Notes under the pieces: model-generated | Databases searched by the model: none | What the model saw: only the letters and a program-made list of their open reading frames with translations | Told to the model about the DNA's origin: nothing | Shown: positions 32,752 through 33,301 of the stretch, in pieces | How positions within the stretch are numbered: position 1 is the first letter of the stretch | Layout: each line of letters opens with the position of its first letter | Assembly: GCA_039767595.1 (NCBI GenBank) | Contig: JBDNBY010000082.1 | Coordinates: 1 to 33,301 of the forward strand | Source of the DNA: JBDNBY01 sp039767595 | GTDB taxonomy: Bacteria; Pseudomonadota; Alphaproteobacteria; Rhodobacterales; Rhodobacteraceae | Direction: 5' to 3' | DNA: 33,301 nt | Position numbers and translations under genes: made by a program

Positions 32752-33301
32752 ATGAACCAATCAGTGCAAGGACAAGTTAACAACTTTTCTAAGGTAAACG
32801 ACATACTAAATTGGAATAGGGCTGACCAATTTGAAGCCTACGCAATTTATTGTGTCCTCAGTGGGAACTATTCCTTGAATATCGATCACTTCGACGTTCG
32901 CTTAGATGGCGACGAGTTCGGTATCGATGGTGTTGCAATCGTCATCGATGATGAATTGTGCCGAGATAGCCATGAAGTAAGAGACAGGATTGATGGGCGA
33001 CCATCAAGCGCTGTTTCGTTTCATTTCTTTCAAATGAAAACATCCTCAAAATTTGACCACGGTGATATTTCGAAATTCTATCAAGCAGTGAAAGATTTCT
33101 TCAGTGATACCCCCCCTGAAGACAGCGACGCTTTAGACCAGTTATGGAATGCTCAGCGAGCAGTCTATGCTTCTAGTTTGAACAACAACCCAAAGCTATA
33201 TTTACACTTCATAACCACAGGAACTTATAGAGAATCCAAGCAGCTATCAAAGTTAACCCAGAATCAAAAAAAGAACCTTCAAGACTTAAATATTTTTGCA
33301 G
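32752..33301 (+). CDS. AIPR-family (abortive infection) protein, N-terminal part
   Basis: An open frame from ATG 32752 to the right edge, 183 codons, C-terminus outside the window. An in-frame stop at 32728-32730 and GGTGG before the ATG support the start. The sequence resembles the N-terminus of AIPR (abortive-infection phage resistance) proteins: E28 in QFEAYAIYC, then GIDGVAIVID (57-66), then FHFFQMKTSSKFDHGDISKF (90-109). The spacing E28, D59, Q94-x-K96 looks like a PD-(D/E)xK-type nuclease core. The following KLYLHFITTGTY strand fits the family too. Base composition is AT-rich compared with rplB. It opposes the ribosomal genes and sits where rplW is expected. Full AIPR proteins are 500-700 residues, so most of it is unseen. 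Confidence 0.72.
   Translation, partial: MNQSVQGQVNNFSKVNDILNWNRADQFEAYAIYCVLSGNYSLNIDHFDVRLDGDEFGIDGVAIVIDDELCRDSHEVRDRIDGRPSSAVSFHFFQMKTSSKFDHGDISKFYQAVKDFFSDTPPEDSDALDQLWNAQRAVYASSLNNNPKLYLHFITTGTYRESKQLSKLTQNQKKNLQDLNIFA

Overview
The window looks like the chromosome of an alphaproteobacterium of the Rhodobacteraceae (Roseobacter/Rhodobacter) type. I infer this from protein content and gene style alone: a heat-shock-type sigma factor behind a TGATCC promoter, CtrA-type TTAA-N7-TTAA boxes, a short-LID adenylate kinase, Rhodobacteraceae-like ribosomal proteins, and a neighbourhood of rsmI, an LpoA-like lipoprotein gene, yraN and gshB. No species is claimed.

The left part (1-17.2 kb) is housekeeping genes in short operons. 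It starts with the N-terminus of an SRPBCC-fold protein, then NADH pyrophosphatase (nudC) divergent from a CpdB-like cyclic nucleotide phosphodiesterase/3'-nucleotidase. A tight minus-strand operon, coaBC-dut-moeB/thiF, has 4-nt stop/start overlaps. Next is rpoH, divergent from a cobU-phosphatase pair, then yifB/comM behind two CtrA-like boxes. A minus-strand run rsmI-yraN-gshB follows, divergent from a plus-strand run lpoA-like/glnD/murJ.

The right part (17.3-32.3 kb) is the S10-spc-alpha ribosomal protein cluster on the minus strand, read from rplB (right) to rplQ (left): rplB, rpsS, rplV, rpsC, rplP | rpmC, rpsQ, rplN, rplX, rplE, rpsN, rpsH, rplF, rplR, rpsE, rpmD | rplO, secY, adk | rpsM, rpsK, rpoA, rplQ. 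Gene order within blocks is the classical one, but the cluster is broken at several junctions. Between rpmD and rplO lies an AT-rich plus-strand orphan gene (161 aa, family unknown). Between rplP and rpmC lie a minus-strand Rid-family gene, a plus-strand TIGR02466-like oxygenase gene and an AT-rich plus-strand PIN-like gene. Upstream of rplB, where rplW would be expected, lies an AT-rich plus-strand gene that runs off the window and resembles the AIPR abortive-infection family.

Minus-strand intrinsic terminators follow rplP, rpmD, adk and rplQ, and a good promoter (TTGATT-17-TATAGC) sits directly in front of rplB. The essential cluster is therefore probably transcribed as several separate units, and its junctions appear to act as landing places for accessory, possibly defence-related, cargo. 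I see no tRNA, rRNA, CRISPR array, insertion sequence or prophage gene.
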